A stretch of DNA of 9,294 nucleotides from Methylococcaceae bacterium NSP1-1 (GTDB taxonomy: Bacteria > Pseudomonadota > Gammaproteobacteria > Methylococcales > Methylomonadaceae). A program made the translations under genes and the position numbers. The DNA lies in NCBI GenBank assembly GCA_002256465.1, contig NQJG01000017.1, forward strand, positions 1 through 9,294, written 5' to 3'. Shown piece by piece: positions 7,879 to 9,294 of this stretch; position 1 is the stretch's first letter; each line of letters begins with the position of its first letter. The notes below the pieces were generated by a model. It searched no databases, was not told the origin of the DNA, and worked only from the letters and a program-made list of their open reading frames with translations.

Positions 7879-9294
7879 ATGGGCAAACCAACCGGTTTTA
7901 TGGAACTACCGCGCGCTGAACGGCACTATGAAGCGCCGAGCGATCGTATCCTGCATTATCGAGAATTTACAATAGCCCCCAGCGATGCGGAAATGGCGCA
8001 GCAAGGGGCCAGATGTATGGATTGCGGCATTCCTTTTTGTCATCAGGGGTGTCCTGTCAATAATATTATCCCGGAATGGAATGACGGGGTTTATCGCGGA
8101 GATTGGCAACAGGCGCTGGATGTTTTGCATAGCACCAACAATTTCCCCGAATTTACCGGCAGTATCTGTCCTGCGCCCTGCGAAGCGGCTTGTACACTGA
8201 ATTTGACAGATCAACCCGTTACCATTAAATCGATTGAACGCGCCATTATCGATAAAGGCTGGGAAAAGGGCTGGGTGAAACCGCTGATTCCGGCAAAACG
8301 TTCCGGCAAACGTGTGGCAGTGATTGGTTCGGGACCTGCGGGAATGGCCTGCGCCCAACAACTGGCACGCGTAGGGCATGAAGTCGTGGTGTATGAAAAA
8401 AATGACCGTATCGGCGGTTTATTGCGCTATGGCATTCCTGATTTCAAGATGGAAAAATCACACATTGATCGCCGTATCGCGCAAATGCAGGCAGAAGGCG
8501 TCAGATTCAGACCTAACAGCTTTATCGGCAAAGACATTCCGGCGCAAAAAATACTCGCCGACTACGATGCTGTTGTGTTGACAATAGGGTCGGAAAAGCC
8601 GCGTGATTTGGAAGTACCGGGCCGTAATGATTATGAAGGCGTTTATTTTGCGATGGATTTTTTGCGTCAGCAAAACAAGCGCAACGCGGGCGATACCATA
8701 GCGGATGACGTCGCTATTTCCGCGAAAGACAAGCGTGTCGTGGTCATCGGCGGCGGCGACACGGGTTCCGATTGCATAGGCACGTCAATCAGGCAAGGGG
8801 CGATTTCTGTAGTACAACTTGAAATTTTGCCGCAGCCGCCTGAAAAAGAAAATAAATTACTCACCTGGCCTAATTGGCCGAACAAATTACGCACCACATC
8901 TTCACATGATGAAGGCATCAAACATCGTTACTGGAGTGTCAACACTAAAAGCGTAACCGGCCAGGATGGGGTCATTACCCAACTTAACGCGGTAGAAGTG
9001 GAATGGAAACAGGAAGGCGGGCAGTGGAAAATGAGCGAAAAACCCGATAGTGCATTTACCCTGGAAGCGGATCTTGTGTTGCTGGCGATGGGTTTTGTCC
9101 ATCCTGTGCATGAAGGCCTGTTAAAAGAGCTTGGAGTGGAACTGGATGGGCGAGGCCAGATTAAAGCCAACGAAAAGCAATACAGCACCACTGTCGATAA
9201 GGTTTTTGCAGCGGGTGACGGACGGCGAGGGCAATCCTTGGTGGTCTGGGCGATACGCGAAGGTAGACAAGCCGCCAGAGCTGTGGATGAATAT
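7879..9294 (+). CDS. gltD: Glutamate synthase (NADPH) small subunit, 3'-truncated by the window edge
   Basis: This is the beta subunit of NADPH glutamate synthase. It oxidises NADPH on FAD and passes electrons through Fe-S clusters to the FMN of GltB. 472 codons are visible with no stop, ending in the usual C-terminal ARAVDEY, so only a few codons are likely missing. The N-terminal ferredoxin-like domain has Cys46, Cys49, Cys54 and Cys58 ([13 protein letters not shown]) and a second group, Cys97, Cys101 and Cys105 (CPAPCEAAC). The FAD dinucleotide fold has GSGPAG (150-155), the NADPH fold has GGGDTG (291-296), and the second FAD contact is AAGD (444-447) followed by [18 protein letters not shown]. 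The start MGKPTGF is the family's standard N-terminus. One small departure is LTIGS at 234-238, where LAGGA-type sequences are common. The protein is otherwise conserved. Homologous flavoproteins such as PreT/PreA-type subunits are excluded by the tight gltB linkage and the N-terminal match. Confidence 0.97.
   Translation, partial: MGKPTGFMELPRAERHYEAPSDRILHYREFTIAPSDAEMAQQGARCMDCGIPFCHQGCPVNNIIPEWNDGVYRGDWQQALDVLHSTNNFPEFTGSICPAPCEAACTLNLTDQPVTIKSIERAIIDKGWEKGWVKPLIPAKRSGKRVAVIGSGPAGMACAQQLARVGHEVVVYEKNDRIGGLLRYGIPDFKMEKSHIDRRIAQMQAEGVRFRPNSFIGKDIPAQKILADYDAVVLTIGSEKPRDLEVPGRNDYEGVYFAMDFLRQQNKRNAGDTIADDVAISAKDKRVVVIGGGDTGSDCIGTSIRQGAISVVQLEILPQPPEKENKLLTWPNWPNKLRTTSSHDEGIKHRYWSVNTKSVTGQDGVITQLNAVEVEWKQEGGQWKMSEKPDSAFTLEADLVLLAMGFVHPVHEGLLKELGVELDGRGQIKANEKQYSTTVDKVFAAGDGRRGQSLVVWAIREGRQAARAVDEY

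Overview
The window looks like ordinary housekeeping chromosome from a proteobacterium, most likely a gammaproteobacterium. The UvrB, GltB and GltD sequences are of the proteobacterial type, base composition is moderate, and ribosome-binding sites are Shine-Dalgarno-like. A finer placement, for example among the Methylococcales, would be a guess. No RNA gene, CRISPR array, insertion sequence or phage gene was found. All four genes lie on the + strand.

Layout: (1) 3-1952, uvrB, the excision-repair damage-recognition helicase. Its first ~20 codons lie outside the window. (2) 1953-2154, a gap with weak hairpins and a -10 box. (3) 2155-2919, an inositol monophosphatase-family phosphatase. (4) 2920-3230, an AT-rich gap with a strong sigma-70-type promoter, short repeats and a foldable ~107-nt leader. 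(5) 3231-7853, gltB, the large subunit of NADPH glutamate synthase. (6) 7879-9294, gltD, the small subunit. gltD is open through the end of the window and lacks only its last few codons.

gltB and gltD are 25 bp apart and clearly form one operon. GltD oxidises NADPH on FAD and passes electrons through Fe-S clusters to GltB. GltB frees ammonia from glutamine, channels it to the FMN site and reductively aminates 2-oxoglutarate to glutamate. uvrB and the phosphatase are unrelated to this and are probably separate transcription units, although no convincing terminator separates them.

No undescribed multi-gene system is visible. The points most worth a second look are two departures from consensus inside UvrB helicase motifs (a Ser-to-Pro in the Walker A loop, and Val-Val in place of Glu-Arg just before motif VI), and the gltB upstream region. 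That region has three ACTTGTG copies, a palindrome, and a leader that can form a long hairpin plus two competing helices next to the ribosome-binding site.
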